This document shows positions 48,443-58,723 of a stretch of 64,000 nt of DNA, in pieces (position 1 is the stretch's first letter; the number at the start of each line of letters is the position of its first letter). The stretch covers positions 1 through 64,000 of the forward strand of contig NZ_RYZH01000028.1 in assembly GCF_003977685.1 (NCBI RefSeq), read 5' to 3'. The notes under the pieces are model-generated. The model made no database searches and had not been told where the DNA came from. It saw nothing but the letters and a program-made list of their open reading frames with translations. Position numbers and translations under genes: made by a program. Source of the DNA: Tautonia sociabilis. Its GTDB lineage: Bacteria; Planctomycetota; Planctomycetia; Isosphaerales; Isosphaeraceae.

Positions 48443-49513
48443 TTAGGAGCCGCCGAGGACCTTCTCGACCTCGGTCGCGAACGTCCCCGGCCCCAACTCC
48501 AGCGCCGCGATCCGGCCCGTGCCGTCGATCAGCACGTTGGCCGGGATCTCGCTGATGCCGAAGGCCCGGGCGATGTCCCCGTCTCCCGGGACGTTGACGA
48601 TGTTCGGCCAGGGGACGTTGTGTCGCAGCACATACTCGCGGACCTCCGGGAGCACCTCCTCCAGCGGGCGTCCCCCATTGGCCAGGGCGTCCAGGTTCAC
48701 GCCGATGATCCGGAGCCCCCGCTCCCGGTACGAGCCGTAGGCCTCCTTCATCCAGGCGATTTGCTCGGCGTTCGGCTGATACCAGGTCGCCCAGAAGACC
48801 AGCAGCACCGGCTGACCGGCGAGATCCTGCGACCGGATCGCTCGGCCGTCCACGTCGACCCCCTCGAACGCCGGAGCGGGCTGGCCGACCATGTCGAGCT
48901 GGGCGATCCGGTTCTCCAGATAGGAGACGATTTCCGGCTCGCTGCCGTCCTGGAGATTCCGCCGGATCGTCCCGAAGGCCTTGCGGGCGATCTCGTACTG
49001 CCCCGCCTGGACGAGCCGTTGGTAGTAGGTATCCAGCAGCGAGAGCCGGGCCGCGGGGGGCAGGGCGATCCGAGCGAGCTGGGCGTCCTCCTGCCCCTCT
49101 CGTTCGCTGGCCTGCACGGCGCGGACGATGCTCGTGAGCGACTCCTCGAAGGCCCCCCGATCCGCCTCCGCCATCACGTTGGCCACCTCGGCGAGGTAGC
49201 GGAGCACCGGGGAGGGGGCCCCGGCCTCGAGCACCCGATGGGCCAGCTCCTCGGCCTCCTGGAAGAGGCCGGCGCCCAGGGCGCTGCGGAAGTAGGTTTC
49301 GTAGGCCCGGATGGCCTCGGGTCCCTCGCTCCGCTCGGCGAGCGCCGCCAGTTGCTCCAGCCGCTCGCGCTCCAGCGCTCGGAACTTGCGGTCGAACTCG
49401 GCGTCGATCGCCGCGATCGGGTCGGCGGGCTGGCCCTGCTCCTGGGGCTCGGCCGGGGTCGGGGCCGGGGCGATCGACAGCAGCAGCAGGGCGGCGAGTC
49501 GGGGGTCGATCAT
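48443..49513 (-). CDS. TlpA-like thioredoxin-fold protein without the CXXC site
   Basis: The 356-residue protein has a signal peptide, a helical N-terminal domain (about 30-200, TPR-like) and a C-terminal redoxin domain beginning VGQPAPAFEGVDVDG. The active-site segment that reads WATWCGPC in TlpA/ResA is WATWYQPN here (Y245 and N248 in place of the cysteines). The cis-Pro segment ISEIPANVLID is kept. It therefore cannot do thiol-disulfide exchange at the usual site and may act as a binding or scaffold protein in the periplasm. The start is the ATG at 49513; upstream sequence in frame lacks a signal. Confidence 0.8.
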   Translation of the reverse strand: MIDPRLAALLLLSIAPAPTPAEPQEQGQPADPIAAIDAEFDRKFRALERERLEQLAALAERSEGPEAIRAYETYFRSALGAGLFQEAEELAHRVLEAGAPSPVLRYLAEVANVMAEADRGAFEESLTSIVRAVQASEREGQEDAQLARIALPPAARLSLLDTYYQRLVQAGQYEIARKAFGTIRRNLQDGSEPEIVSYLENRIAQLDMVGQPAPAFEGVDVDGRAIRSQDLAGQPVLLVFWATWYQPNAEQIAWMKEAYGSYRERGLRIIGVNLDALANGGRPLEEVLPEVREYVLRHNVPWPNIVNVPGDGDIARAFGISEIPANVLIDGTGRIAALELGPGTFATEVEKVLGGS

Positions 49514-49809
49514 AGCGGGGTCGGACTCCTGGCGGGACCTGGTTCGTGCCGGGCGGCTCGCCGCGCTCGGCGTCCGGGAGGCGGGTCGGCCGGTCCTGGC
49601 CGGGCCCGGCTGTCGTCGAATATGACAGGATCCGGGGCCGATTCCCAGGGGTCGCCTCCCTCCGGGGTGGCCGGCCCGATTGGTCGCCCTTCCCGGCGGC
49701 CTGAAGGTTTGACTAAGATTGGTCCAGGAGCACGAGGGGCGGACGGAGCCCCCCGCCCGGTCTTTCGCCGACCGCCCGACCGAACCTCGACCAGGCACCC
49801 CGGCCGATC

Positions 49810-50319
49810 ATGACCCGACGCACCCGAGGACGAGAGATCGCGCTCCAGGTCCTCTACCAGCTCGAACAGAATCCCGACAGCGCCCCGGACGAGGTCCGCG
49901 ACTTCATCGCCCGTCGGATCCGGGACGAGGGCCTCCGCTGCTACGCCGACGCCCTGATCGCCGGCGTCCGCTCTCACCGAGAGCAGCTCGACGCCCTCAT
50001 CGGCCAGGTCGCCGAGAACTGGTCGCTGGAGCGCATGGCGGCCATCGACCGCAACATCCTCCGCCTCGGCGCCTTCGAGCTGCTCCACCGCCCCGAGGTC
50101 CCCCCCAAGGTCGTCATCAACGAGGCGCTGGAACTCGCCAAGCGATACAGCACCGCCCAGTCCAGCCGCTTCGTCAACGGCATCCTCGACCGCCTCCAGG
50201 CCCCCGCCGCCGAATCCCGGGCCGCCTCCTCTCCAGAGGCCTCCGGGGAGGAGGCCTTCTCCCCGGCCGACGACGCCTCTTCCCCGGTCGACGGCCCCTC
50301 GGCCCCCCCCTCCCCATGA
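49810..50319 (+). CDS. nusB: transcription antitermination factor NusB
   Basis: NusB works with NusE (S10) on boxA of rRNA operons to prevent early termination. The 169-residue protein has the all-helical NusB fold: RTRGREIALQVLYQLEQN at the N-terminus, WSLERMAAIDRNILRLGAFELL, and KVVINEALELAKRYSTAQSSRFVNGILDRL, the strongest family signature. A Pro/Ser/Glu-rich tail of about 30 residues follows. The gene starts at ATG 49810 and overlaps the PHP gene by four bases (ATGA), so the two are translationally coupled. Confidence 0.94.
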   Translation: MTRRTRGREIALQVLYQLEQNPDSAPDEVRDFIARRIRDEGLRCYADALIAGVRSHREQLDALIGQVAENWSLERMAAIDRNILRLGAFELLHRPEVPPKVVINEALELAKRYSTAQSSRFVNGILDRLQAPAAESRAASSPEASGEEAFSPADDASSPVDGPSAPPSP

Positions 50320-51179
50320 CCCGACGCCGACGGCCCCGTCCCCGGCCGGTCGACCGGGCCGACCGCGGGGCCGACCTGCACGTCCACACCTCGCACTCCG
50401 ACGGCACCCTCTCCCCCGGCGAGGTCGTCCGCTCCGCCGCCGCCGTCGGCCTCTCGGCCGTCGCGATTACCGACCACGACACCCTCTCCGCCCTGGCGCT
50501 GGCCCTCCCCGAGGCCGACCGCCTCGGCATCGAGCTGGTCCCCGGCATCGAGCTCAGCGCCCGGGACGAGGGGAGGGAGGTTCATCTCCTCGGCCACTTC
50601 GTCGACCCCGATCACCCCGAGCTGCGATCGGCTGCCGACGCCCTTCGGGCCTCCCGTCGGATCCGCCTGGAGCGGATGATCGATCGGCTGGCCGACTTCG
50701 GCCTGATCGTCGATCCCGAGGCCCTCCGGCGCGCCTTCCCCCGAGCGGCGCTCGGCCGCAAGCACCTGGCCGATTACCTTGTCCGGACCGGCCAGGTGCC
50801 GACCCATCGCCTGGTCTTCTCCCGGTTCCTCGGCGACGACGGCCCCGCCGCCGTGCCCAAGGCCGGGCCGACCGTGGCCGAGGCGATCGCCCTGATCCGA
50901 CGCGCCGGGGGCGTTGCGGGGCTGCCCCACCCCCCTTATGATCTGTCGATGGAGCGGCTCCGCTCCTACCGCGAGGCGGGGCTCGGCGCGCTGGAAGTCG
51001 ACGGCCCCAGCCTCGACCGCCGCCGGTCCTCGCGATGGCGGCTCGTCGCCGAGCAGCTCGACCTCGTCCCGATCGCCGGCTCGGACTTCCATGCTCCCGA
51101 TCGCCCTGGCCGATGGGTCGGCTCGATCACCACGCCGGCGGCCGACCTCGACCGGCTTCGCCGGCTCTCGAGTCGATAA
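50316..51179 (+). CDS. PHP domain phosphoesterase (TrpH/YciV-like)
   Basis: PHP-domain enzymes of this group are metal-dependent phosphoesterases, some hydrolysing 3',5'-nucleoside bisphosphates or short RNA ends. The 287-residue protein shows DLHVHTSHSDG (metal-binding His and Asp), AITDHDT, VPGIELSA, LLGHFVD, GLPHPPYD and the final SDFHAPD, all in the expected order. The start overlaps the nusB stop. It is followed after 58 bases by the macro-domain gene; both may act on nucleotide derivatives. Confidence 0.88.
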   Translation: MTRRRRPRPRPVDRADRGADLHVHTSHSDGTLSPGEVVRSAAAVGLSAVAITDHDTLSALALALPEADRLGIELVPGIELSARDEGREVHLLGHFVDPDHPELRSAADALRASRRIRLERMIDRLADFGLIVDPEALRRAFPRAALGRKHLADYLVRTGQVPTHRLVFSRFLGDDGPAAVPKAGPTVAEAIALIRRAGGVAGLPHPPYDLSMERLRSYREAGLGALEVDGPSLDRRRSSRWRLVAEQLDLVPIAGSDFHAPDRPGRWVGSITTPAADLDRLRRLSSR

Positions 51180-51237
51180 CGCCCCGGCCGGCCCGGCCCG
51201 CTCGACCCGAATCCCACCGACCGCGGAGGGCTGCCCG

Positions 51238-51780
51238 ATGGCGACCGATCCCATCTCCTCCCGCTTGAGAGTCGTTCGGGGGGATATCACCACCCTGGCG
51301 GTCGGGGCGATCGTCAACGCGGCGAACGAGTCGCTGCTCGGCGGCGGAGGGGTCGACGGCGCCATCCACCGAGCCGCCGGGCCGGGGCTGAAGCAGGAGT
51401 GCCAAACCCTCGGCGGCTGCCCGACCGGCCAGGCCCGCATCACCCAGGGGTACAACCTGCCCGCCCGCCACGTCATCCATGCCGTCGGCCCGCGCTACCG
51501 GGGAGGCTCGTCCGGCGAGGAGGCCCTGCTCCGCTCCTGCTACGTCGAGGCGATGACGCTCGCCGAGCACCACGGCATCGAGACGATCGCCTTCCCCTGC
51601 ATCGCCACCGGTCTGTTCGGCTACCCCAAGGACGAGGCCTGCGCCATCGCCGTGGACGCCGTCCGGCTGTTCCTCCGCGGCCACGACCTGCCCCGGGAGG
51701 TCATCTTCTGCTGCTTCGACCAGGAGGATTACGACCGCTACCGCGAGGAACTCTCCGGAGGGGGGATCGCCCTCTCCTGA
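51238..51780 (+). CDS. macro domain protein, putative ADP-ribose/O-acetyl-ADP-ribose hydrolase
   Basis: MacroD-type domains remove ADP-ribose from proteins or hydrolyse O-acetyl-ADP-ribose. The 180-residue protein is a single macro domain: VVRGDITTLAVGAIVNAANE (about 11-30), the catalytic-loop segment GGGGVDGAIHRAAG, PARHVIHAVGPRY, and FPCIATGLFGYP, the phosphate-binding loop. It has no signal. The ATG at 51238 is preceded by GGAGGG. The usual length and motifs make the family firm; the exact substrate is not. Confidence 0.92.
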   Translation: MATDPISSRLRVVRGDITTLAVGAIVNAANESLLGGGGVDGAIHRAAGPGLKQECQTLGGCPTGQARITQGYNLPARHVIHAVGPRYRGGSSGEEALLRSCYVEAMTLAEHHGIETIAFPCIATGLFGYPKDEACAIAVDAVRLFLRGHDLPREVIFCCFDQEDYDRYREELSGGGIALS

Positions 51781-51865
51781 GCCGGCCGGGCACGAGCGTC
51801 GGCCGATCGCGTACAATGGGACGAGTCTCGACGCTCTCTCTTCCCGCGACCCCGAACCGACGATC

Positions 51866-52771
51866 ATGGCCTTCAAAGACCTGCTCGACCGCTTCAAGCA
51901 CGGCCTGGCGAAGACCGCCCGGCTCTTCGACGTCCGCTCCTGGTTCGGCCGCAAGGTGGATCAGGATTTCCTCGACGAGCTGGAGGCCAAGCTCATCCGG
52001 GCCGACGTCGGCGTGAAGGCCACCCAGATCCTCATCGACCGCGTCCGGGAGGCCTACGCCGATAAGACCGCCGATGAGGACCTGCTGGCCTTCCTCAAGG
52101 CCGAGATGAAGGCGCTGCTCCAGGATCCCCAGGCCGGCGCCCTGGCCAAGGCGCCGACCAACCCCACGGTCATCCTCATCGCCGGCGTCAACGGATCGGG
52201 CAAGACCACCTCCATCGCCAAGCTCGCCCAGCGGCTCAAGGACCAGGGGAACTCGATCCTCCTGGGCGCCTGCGACACCTTCCGAGCCGCCGCCGCCGAC
52301 CAGCTCGCCATCTGGGCGGAACGCTCCGGCGCCGATATGGTTCGGGGAAACGCCGGAGCCGACCCCGCCTCCGTCGCCCACGATGCCTGCGACCGGGCCC
52401 TCGCCCGGAAGGTCGACTACCTGATCGTCGACACCGCCGGCCGCCTTCACACCCAGACCCACCTGATGCGGGAGCTGGAGAAGGTCCGAGGCATCATCTC
52501 CCGGAAGATCGAGGGGGCCCCGCACGAGTCCCTGCTGGTGCTCGACGCCACCAACGGCCAGAACGCCATCCAGCAGGCCCGGATCTTCTCGAAGTCAATC
52601 GCCTGCTCCGGCGTGATCCTGACCAAGCTCGACGGCACGGCCAAGGGGGGAGTCGTCGTCGCCGTCCGGCAGCAGACCGACCTGCCCGTCAAGTTCGTCG
52701 GCGTCGGCGAGGGGATCGACGACCTGCAGCCCTTCGACCCCGACGCCTTTGTCGAGTCCCTCTTCTCCTGA
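51866..52771 (+). CDS. ftsY: signal recognition particle receptor FtsY
   Basis: FtsY is the membrane-associated GTPase that docks SRP-ribosome complexes at the translocon. The 301-residue protein has the helical N domain (about 1-90) and the G domain: GVNGSGKTT (107-115), DTFRAAAADQL, DTAGR, and TKLDGTAKGG, with GVGEGIDDLQPF near the end. It lacks the long acidic A domain of E. coli FtsY, as is common outside proteobacteria. A TACAAT box at 51812-51817 may be its -10 element. The start is the ATG at 51866. Confidence 0.95.
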   Translation: MAFKDLLDRFKHGLAKTARLFDVRSWFGRKVDQDFLDELEAKLIRADVGVKATQILIDRVREAYADKTADEDLLAFLKAEMKALLQDPQAGALAKAPTNPTVILIAGVNGSGKTTSIAKLAQRLKDQGNSILLGACDTFRAAAADQLAIWAERSGADMVRGNAGADPASVAHDACDRALARKVDYLIVDTAGRLHTQTHLMRELEKVRGIISRKIEGAPHESLLVLDATNGQNAIQQARIFSKSIACSGVILTKLDGTAKGGVVVAVRQQTDLPVKFVGVGEGIDDLQPFDPDAFVESLFS

Positions 52772-52854
52772 GGAGCTTCTCGGGCCGATCGACCCCTCCA
52801 CTGCCCCGCCGCGATCGGCCGGCCTTGGCCCGCCTTCGCGCCTTCGCCCCGCCG

Positions 52855-52884
52855 TTGAAGCCGGCCGCTCCGCCCGGCTATAAT
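52855..52884 (+). promoter_or_regulatory. strong sigma-70-type promoter
   Basis: TTGAAG (52855-52860) and a perfect TATAAT (52879-52884) are separated by 18 bases, about 50 bases upstream of the DUF6599 gene. This is the best -10 box in the window. Confidence 0.65.
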
Positions 52885-52932
52885 TCGGGGCAAGTGTTCA
52901 ACCATACGCCAACCTTCAGCCTCCTCCGGGGG

Positions 52933-54708
52933 ATGCGGATGGGACAGGATTCGTCGGGGTGGTCCGTGCTGCTCGACTGGTTCTGGTCCGATCCCCTGCG
53001 GGGGCTGGCCGCGCTGGCCTGCGTGCTGGCGCTGGCGAGCACACCGGTCGCCTTCGCCGTGCTCGGCCGCCGCGAGTACCTCTTCACCCGGCGCGGCCGG
53101 ACCTACCGCCCCCCGGAGTGGTGGTCGGTCGTCTGCGGCATGGCTCTGGTCATGGGGGTGCCGGGCATCGTCCTCACGCTGCTGGTCAAGAGCCAGTACT
53201 TCGACGAGGACCGCTACGCCTTCGACCCGAACACCACCTGGTCGGTCGTCGAGCAGGGCCGGCAGTACCGCAGCGCCCAGGAGCTCGCCGAGGCCGCCGA
53301 GCGCGAGTACTCCCGTCTCCAGGAGGAGCGCCGCCTTCTGGTCGAAGGGGTCAAGAAGCTCGACGAGGCGATGATCCCCCTCCGGGCCGCCGCCGCGACC
53401 TTCCCCCCCACCGCCGAGGCGCTCCCCGGCGTGCTCGAGAACCTGGCGACCATCCGAGAGGCCGTCGGCGTCGACGCTCCTCAGCAGTTGCTCGACGAGA
53501 CCGCCCCGCCGATCGAGCTCGCTCGAGACTCCGCGACGGCGATCCCCTTTCCCTACCCGATGGCCGTTCCCCCCGGCTTCAACTGGCCCTCGGCCCCGGG
53601 AGCCTCCCCGGCCCCCGCCGTCGGCCCCGGCCTGACCCCGGCCGAACGCGAGGCCGAACTCGCCCAGGTCCCCGCCCCCCAGCGCGACCTGGCCGCCCTG
53701 CTCCCCCTCACCAACCTTCCCCAAGGCTGGGAGGTCGGCGATTCCGGCGGCCGATCGCTGGAAACCTTCAACGCCGACAACCTCTACGAGAAGATCGACG
53801 GCCGAGCCGAGTCCTTCGTTCAGTACGACGTCGTCGGCATGGCCTACACCTTCTACCACCCCGAGGGGAACCCGGCCAACGAGGTCCAACTCTACATTTT
53901 TGAGCTGTCCAACCCCCTGAACGCCCTCGGCAAGTACGGTACCGAGAAGCCCGAGGACGCCGAGCCCCTCCAGCTCGGGACCGCCGGCTACTCGTCCGGC
54001 GCCAGTGTCTTCTTCCACGCCAAGTCGTACTACGTTCAGATCGTCCCCACCTCCGAATCCGACGAGTTCCGCGCCTTCGCCCTCGCCCTGGCCCGCCGGA
54101 TCTCCAACGACATCCTCCCCGGCTCGGCCCCTGAGCCGGACTCCTCGGCCTCCCCGGCTGTCGCGGCGGCCGACGGCAGGGATGGCTCCGAGCCCCCGCC
54201 CTCCTCGACCGAGGAGCCGGCCGAGGCCGCCGACCCCACCGCCCTCTTCGCCCTGCTGCCCGACGGCCCCGGCCGCTCGAACGAGCAGTACGTCGCCCAG
54301 GACGTCTTCGGCTACTCCTTCCTCTCCCACGTCTTCATGGCCAGCTACGCCGAGGGGGACCGCTCCTGGCAGGCCTTCATCCGCCCGTATGCCTCCCCCG
54401 AGCGCGCCCGGGAGGTCTTCGATCTCTACCGGGCCGAGGCCGAGGCCTTCGACGCCAAGATCCAGGAGGTCGAGTCGGAATCGGTCGATGCCATGTACGT
54501 CGCCGAGAACTTCGGCCTGATCGACGTGCTGTTCCTCCGGGGCAACGTCTTCGGCGGCGTCAACGGCGCCACCGACCTCGACGCCGCCCGCGCCTTCGCC
54601 GAGCGATTCGCCGGCTCCCTGCCCGCCGAGGTCCCGCACTTCGACAACACCGATTCCGAAACCGAAACCGACACCAAGGCCGCCTCGGACGCCGAGGAAG
54701 GGGACTAG
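52933..54708 (+). CDS. membrane-anchored protein with two DUF6599-like domains
   Basis: The function is unknown. The 591-residue protein has two N-terminal membrane segments (about 18-44 and 62-82), a coiled-coil-like stretch (about 105-145), a Pro-rich linker, then a DUF6599-like domain (about 255-400, with NLYEKIDGRAESFVQYDV). A second, more divergent copy follows (about 445-570, with VFMASYAEGDRSWQAFI and ENFGLIDVLFLRGN), and an acidic Thr/Glu/Asp tail. DUF6599 is frequent in planctomycetes and Acidobacteria. The start may be ATG 52933 or 52939. The strong promoter at 52855 drives it. Confidence 0.72.
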   Translation: MRMGQDSSGWSVLLDWFWSDPLRGLAALACVLALASTPVAFAVLGRREYLFTRRGRTYRPPEWWSVVCGMALVMGVPGIVLTLLVKSQYFDEDRYAFDPNTTWSVVEQGRQYRSAQELAEAAEREYSRLQEERRLLVEGVKKLDEAMIPLRAAAATFPPTAEALPGVLENLATIREAVGVDAPQQLLDETAPPIELARDSATAIPFPYPMAVPPGFNWPSAPGASPAPAVGPGLTPAEREAELAQVPAPQRDLAALLPLTNLPQGWEVGDSGGRSLETFNADNLYEKIDGRAESFVQYDVVGMAYTFYHPEGNPANEVQLYIFELSNPLNALGKYGTEKPEDAEPLQLGTAGYSSGASVFFHAKSYYVQIVPTSESDEFRAFALALARRISNDILPGSAPEPDSSASPAVAAADGRDGSEPPPSSTEEPAEAADPTALFALLPDGPGRSNEQYVAQDVFGYSFLSHVFMASYAEGDRSWQAFIRPYASPERAREVFDLYRAEAEAFDAKIQEVESESVDAMYVAENFGLIDVLFLRGNVFGGVNGATDLDAARAFAERFAGSLPAEVPHFDNTDSETETDTKAASDAEEGD

Positions 54709-54891
54709 TCGGGCCTGGCGCCTGGCCCCGGAGCGAGTCCATCCACCCCGCTTCCCGGCCGATCGAGGCGCCTCCCCTGCTCCCGGGCTCCTGTTCCCCG
54801 GGCCCTCGCCAACCACCCGGCATCATTCCCGCCGCAATCGCGATTCCGTTGCCGACCCCGCCGCCCGCCCCCGAACGTCGAGGCCATCGCC

Positions 54892-55995
<1,104 letters not shown>

Positions 55996-56320
55996 CGCGG
56001 CGAGGCGGGCCAAGCGCCTCTGCTCCTCGGAGTCGCGGGGCCGGGGCCGGGTCCAAGGGATCGAGGCGATCCTCTTCGAGCTCGACCGCCCCGGCTCCCC
56101 TCCCCGGTCGAGCGCCGCAAGCGCCCGGAGACGCGCTCCGGTGAGGACGTCCTCTCCGTCCTCATCCTTGTCCTCGTCCTCGACCGCGAGGGCCTCCGGT
56201 TCGATTGACCGCCCGTCCCCCGTGTTCAACCTTCCCGCTCGATCGTGTTAGAATCGCCCGATCGCTCGTCCTGATCGCGAGTCATCCCGGGTCGCGCCGG
56301 CCCAGGCTTCGGAGGGACCG
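55996..56320. other. intergenic region between DUF362 and polyferredoxin genes
   Basis: No gene is supported in these 325 bases; a promoter with TTCAAC/TAGAAT lies at 56225-56254 (listed separately), so the two genes can be transcribed apart. Confidence 0.45.
56225..56254 (+). promoter_or_regulatory. putative promoter of the polyferredoxin gene
   Basis: TTCAAC (56225-56230) and TAGAAT (56249-56254) are 18 bases apart, about 65 bases upstream of the ATG. Confidence 0.45.
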
Positions 56321-58210
56321 ATGGTCAAGATCCGACGCGTCTACGAGGCGCTTGCCCTCGGACTCTTCCTCTTCTTCCTGCTGATCACCGACCTCCGGTT
56401 CCTCAAGGGATGGCCGGTTTCGTGGTTCCTGGAGGCCTCTCCGCTGGTGGCCGTCGCCACGGCGCTGACCACGCACACGATCTACCGCAACCTGTTCTGG
56501 GGCCTGGTGATCCTGGGCATCACCATGATGCTTGGCCGGGTCTGGTGCAACTGGATGTGCCCGTTCGGCATCCTGCACCACCTGTTCGGCAACATCGGTC
56601 GTCGGCGGAGTACCAAGCAGGCGATCGAAGCCAACCGATACCGGCGCATTTATGCGCTGAAGTACTACATTCTGGCCGGCATGATCGCCATGGCCAGCCT
56701 CTGGATCGTCCCGACGCTGTGGAACGCGCCGGAGAAGATCGCCGAGTCGTACAACGAGGCCGCCCTCTCCCGGGCCGCCGACGGCCAGACCCCGACGACC
56801 TTCGGCCAGGCGTTCGGCCTTTCCTCCTGGATCGTCGGGCTCGGCCTGGCGAGCCTGGGAGCCGTCGCGGTGTTCCGGGGGCTGGGGTTTCCCGTCCCGC
56901 GGAGGCTGGGGAGGGTTCCCGTCGTCGGAGCGTCGCTGGGAGTGATCGTGCTCGGCCTGGGGATCGGCGTTTTGCGGGCCGGGCTCCCGGAGACGATCGC
57001 CGCGGTCGGAGACGGCCTGGGCCGCTCGGCCAACGCCTCCCGTCGCGAGAATGCCACGCTCCAGATCGGCCTGCTTGATCCGATCGCGCTGACCGTCCGG
57101 TCGATGACCACCAGCGTCTTGCCCTCGGTGGACAAGGCGACCGAGGGGGTCTACACCGAACCCCGAGAATACTGGTTCGCCTGGGTCGTCGGGTTGATCT
57201 TCCTCGGCCTCCTGGTCGCCAACTGGTTCATCCCGCGATTCTTCTGCCGGGCCCTCTGCCCGCTCGGGGCCTTGCTCGGCGTCTTCAGCCGGTTCTCCCT
57301 CTGGCGGATCGACCGCGACCCGGTGCGCTGCACCGACTGCGACCTCTGCCTGAAGAGCTGCGAGGGGGCCTCCGACCCTCAGGGGGACCTGCGCAAGAGC
57401 GAGTGCTTCGTCTGCTTCAACTGCATCGAGGACTGCCCTCACGACGCGCTGCAGTTCCGCTTCCTCCCCCGCAAGGCCAGCGAGGTCACCGCCCCGGCGC
57501 TCGACCGCCGCACGCTCATGCTCGCCGGCCTCTTTGGCGTCCTCTTCTTCCCGATGGCCCGCCTTTCCGGAGGCGTGAAGAAGAACTTCGACCGCCGGGT
57601 GATCCGGCCTCCCGGCTCGGTCGCCGAGCAGGAGTTCCTCCAGCGCTGCATCAAGTGCGACCAGTGCATCCGGGTCTGCCCCACCAACGTCCTTCAGCCG
57701 GCGCTATTCGAGGCGGGCGTCGAGGGGCTCTGGACCCCGATCATGATCTCCAAGATGGGCTGGTGCGAGCTGAACTGCACCCTGTGCAGTCAGGTCTGCC
57801 CCACGGGCGCCATCCGGGAGATCTCGATCGCCGAGAAGCTCGGTGTTGGCCCGTTCGAGGCCCAGGGACCGATCAAGACCGGCACCGCCTTCTACAACCG
57901 GGGGCGCTGCCTCCCCTGGGCGATGGACACCGAGTGCGTCGTCTGCGAGGAGGTCTGCCCGACCAGCCCCAAGGCCATCTTCACTCGGAACGTCGAGGTC
58001 ACCAACCGCTGGGGAGGCATCAAGGAACTGAAGCGCCCCTTCATCGACCCGGAGAAGTGCATCGGCTGCGGCATCTGCGAGCACGAGTGCCCCGTCAAGG
58101 ACGACCCGGCCGTCTACGTCACCGCCATCGGTGAAACCCGAGACAAGGAACGCTCGCTGCTGCTCTCCCTCGTCGAGGATCCGAGCCTGGCCGATCGCGT
58201 CCTGGCCTGA
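56321..58210 (+). CDS. NapH/RdxA-like membrane polyferredoxin
   Basis: This is an inner-membrane iron-sulfur protein likely to pass electrons from quinol to periplasmic partners. The 629-residue protein has about five to six membrane helices with NapH-type Cys pairs (WCNWMCPFG about 80; FCRALCPLGALLG about 310). Cytoplasmic or periplasmic ferredoxin segments follow: CTDCDLCLKSC, CFVCFNCIEDCP, CIKCDQCIRVCP, CELNCTLCSQVCP, CVVCEEVCP and CIGCGICEHECP. Enough cysteines are present for roughly five [4Fe-4S] clusters. A further hydrophobic, RR-less segment (about 395-415) splits the ferredoxin modules. Its neighbour is the DUF362 protein. Confidence 0.85.
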   Translation: MVKIRRVYEALALGLFLFFLLITDLRFLKGWPVSWFLEASPLVAVATALTTHTIYRNLFWGLVILGITMMLGRVWCNWMCPFGILHHLFGNIGRRRSTKQAIEANRYRRIYALKYYILAGMIAMASLWIVPTLWNAPEKIAESYNEAALSRAADGQTPTTFGQAFGLSSWIVGLGLASLGAVAVFRGLGFPVPRRLGRVPVVGASLGVIVLGLGIGVLRAGLPETIAAVGDGLGRSANASRRENATLQIGLLDPIALTVRSMTTSVLPSVDKATEGVYTEPREYWFAWVVGLIFLGLLVANWFIPRFFCRALCPLGALLGVFSRFSLWRIDRDPVRCTDCDLCLKSCEGASDPQGDLRKSECFVCFNCIEDCPHDALQFRFLPRKASEVTAPALDRRTLMLAGLFGVLFFPMARLSGGVKKNFDRRVIRPPGSVAEQEFLQRCIKCDQCIRVCPTNVLQPALFEAGVEGLWTPIMISKMGWCELNCTLCSQVCPTGAIREISIAEKLGVGPFEAQGPIKTGTAFYNRGRCLPWAMDTECVVCEEVCPTSPKAIFTRNVEVTNRWGGIKELKRPFIDPEKCIGCGICEHECPVKDDPAVYVTAIGETRDKERSLLLSLVEDPSLADRVLA

Positions 58211-58220
58211 CCCGGCCGGC

Positions 58221-58664
58221 TCATCCCGTCGCTTTGCCCTCGCCTTGGTCCTCGCTCCCGGCCCGATCGAGCCGATCGAGCCGGGACCAGAGCCACGAGG
58301 CCCCGCGGGACTCGGCCCCCAGCTCGGCCACCCTCCGGACCAGGGTGCGATCGGAGGTCACCACGACGACCCCTTCCGGCCGATCGGCGACCAGCTCCAC
58401 GATCCGATCATCCGCCGCGTTCGGACCGGGCCGGTCGGCGTAGACCACCTCGATTGGGCCCGATCGTCCCTCGGGGAGGCCGGCGATCGGCTTGCCGTCG
58501 TAGACGACCGAGATCAGGCCGTCCTCTTCGAGGGCCAGCCGGCCGAGCCGAGCCGCGAGCCGGGCCTTCGCTCCCTCCCGGTCGCGCCACCAGCCGTCCG
58601 GCCGGCTGCCGATGACGTTCATCGCGTCCACGATCAGCCGAGGTCCTCCGGGCTCCTCCCCCAT
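58221..58664 (-). CDS. YacP-like NYN domain protein
   Basis: YacP/NYN proteins are PIN-fold nucleases implicated in rRNA and mRNA processing. The 147-residue product has LIVDAMNVIGSRPDGWW at the N-terminus, ISVVYDGKP, NAADDRIVELV and VVVTSDRTLVRRV, which place the conserved acidic residues as in the family. The start is the ATG at 58664 with AGGAGAG about eleven bases upstream. It lies 60 bases downstream of ispG on the same strand and converges on the polyferredoxin gene. It is the second NYN gene in the window. Confidence 0.83.
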   Translation of the reverse strand: MGEEPGGPRLIVDAMNVIGSRPDGWWRDREGAKARLAARLGRLALEEDGLISVVYDGKPIAGLPEGRSGPIEVVYADRPGPNAADDRIVELVADRPEGVVVVTSDRTLVRRVAELGAESRGASWLWSRLDRLDRAGSEDQGEGKATG

Positions 58665-58723
58665 GATTGGCCGCTCTCCTGGTTCCGATCGGCTCTCCCC
58701 GGACGGATCCGATCGCGGGGAGA

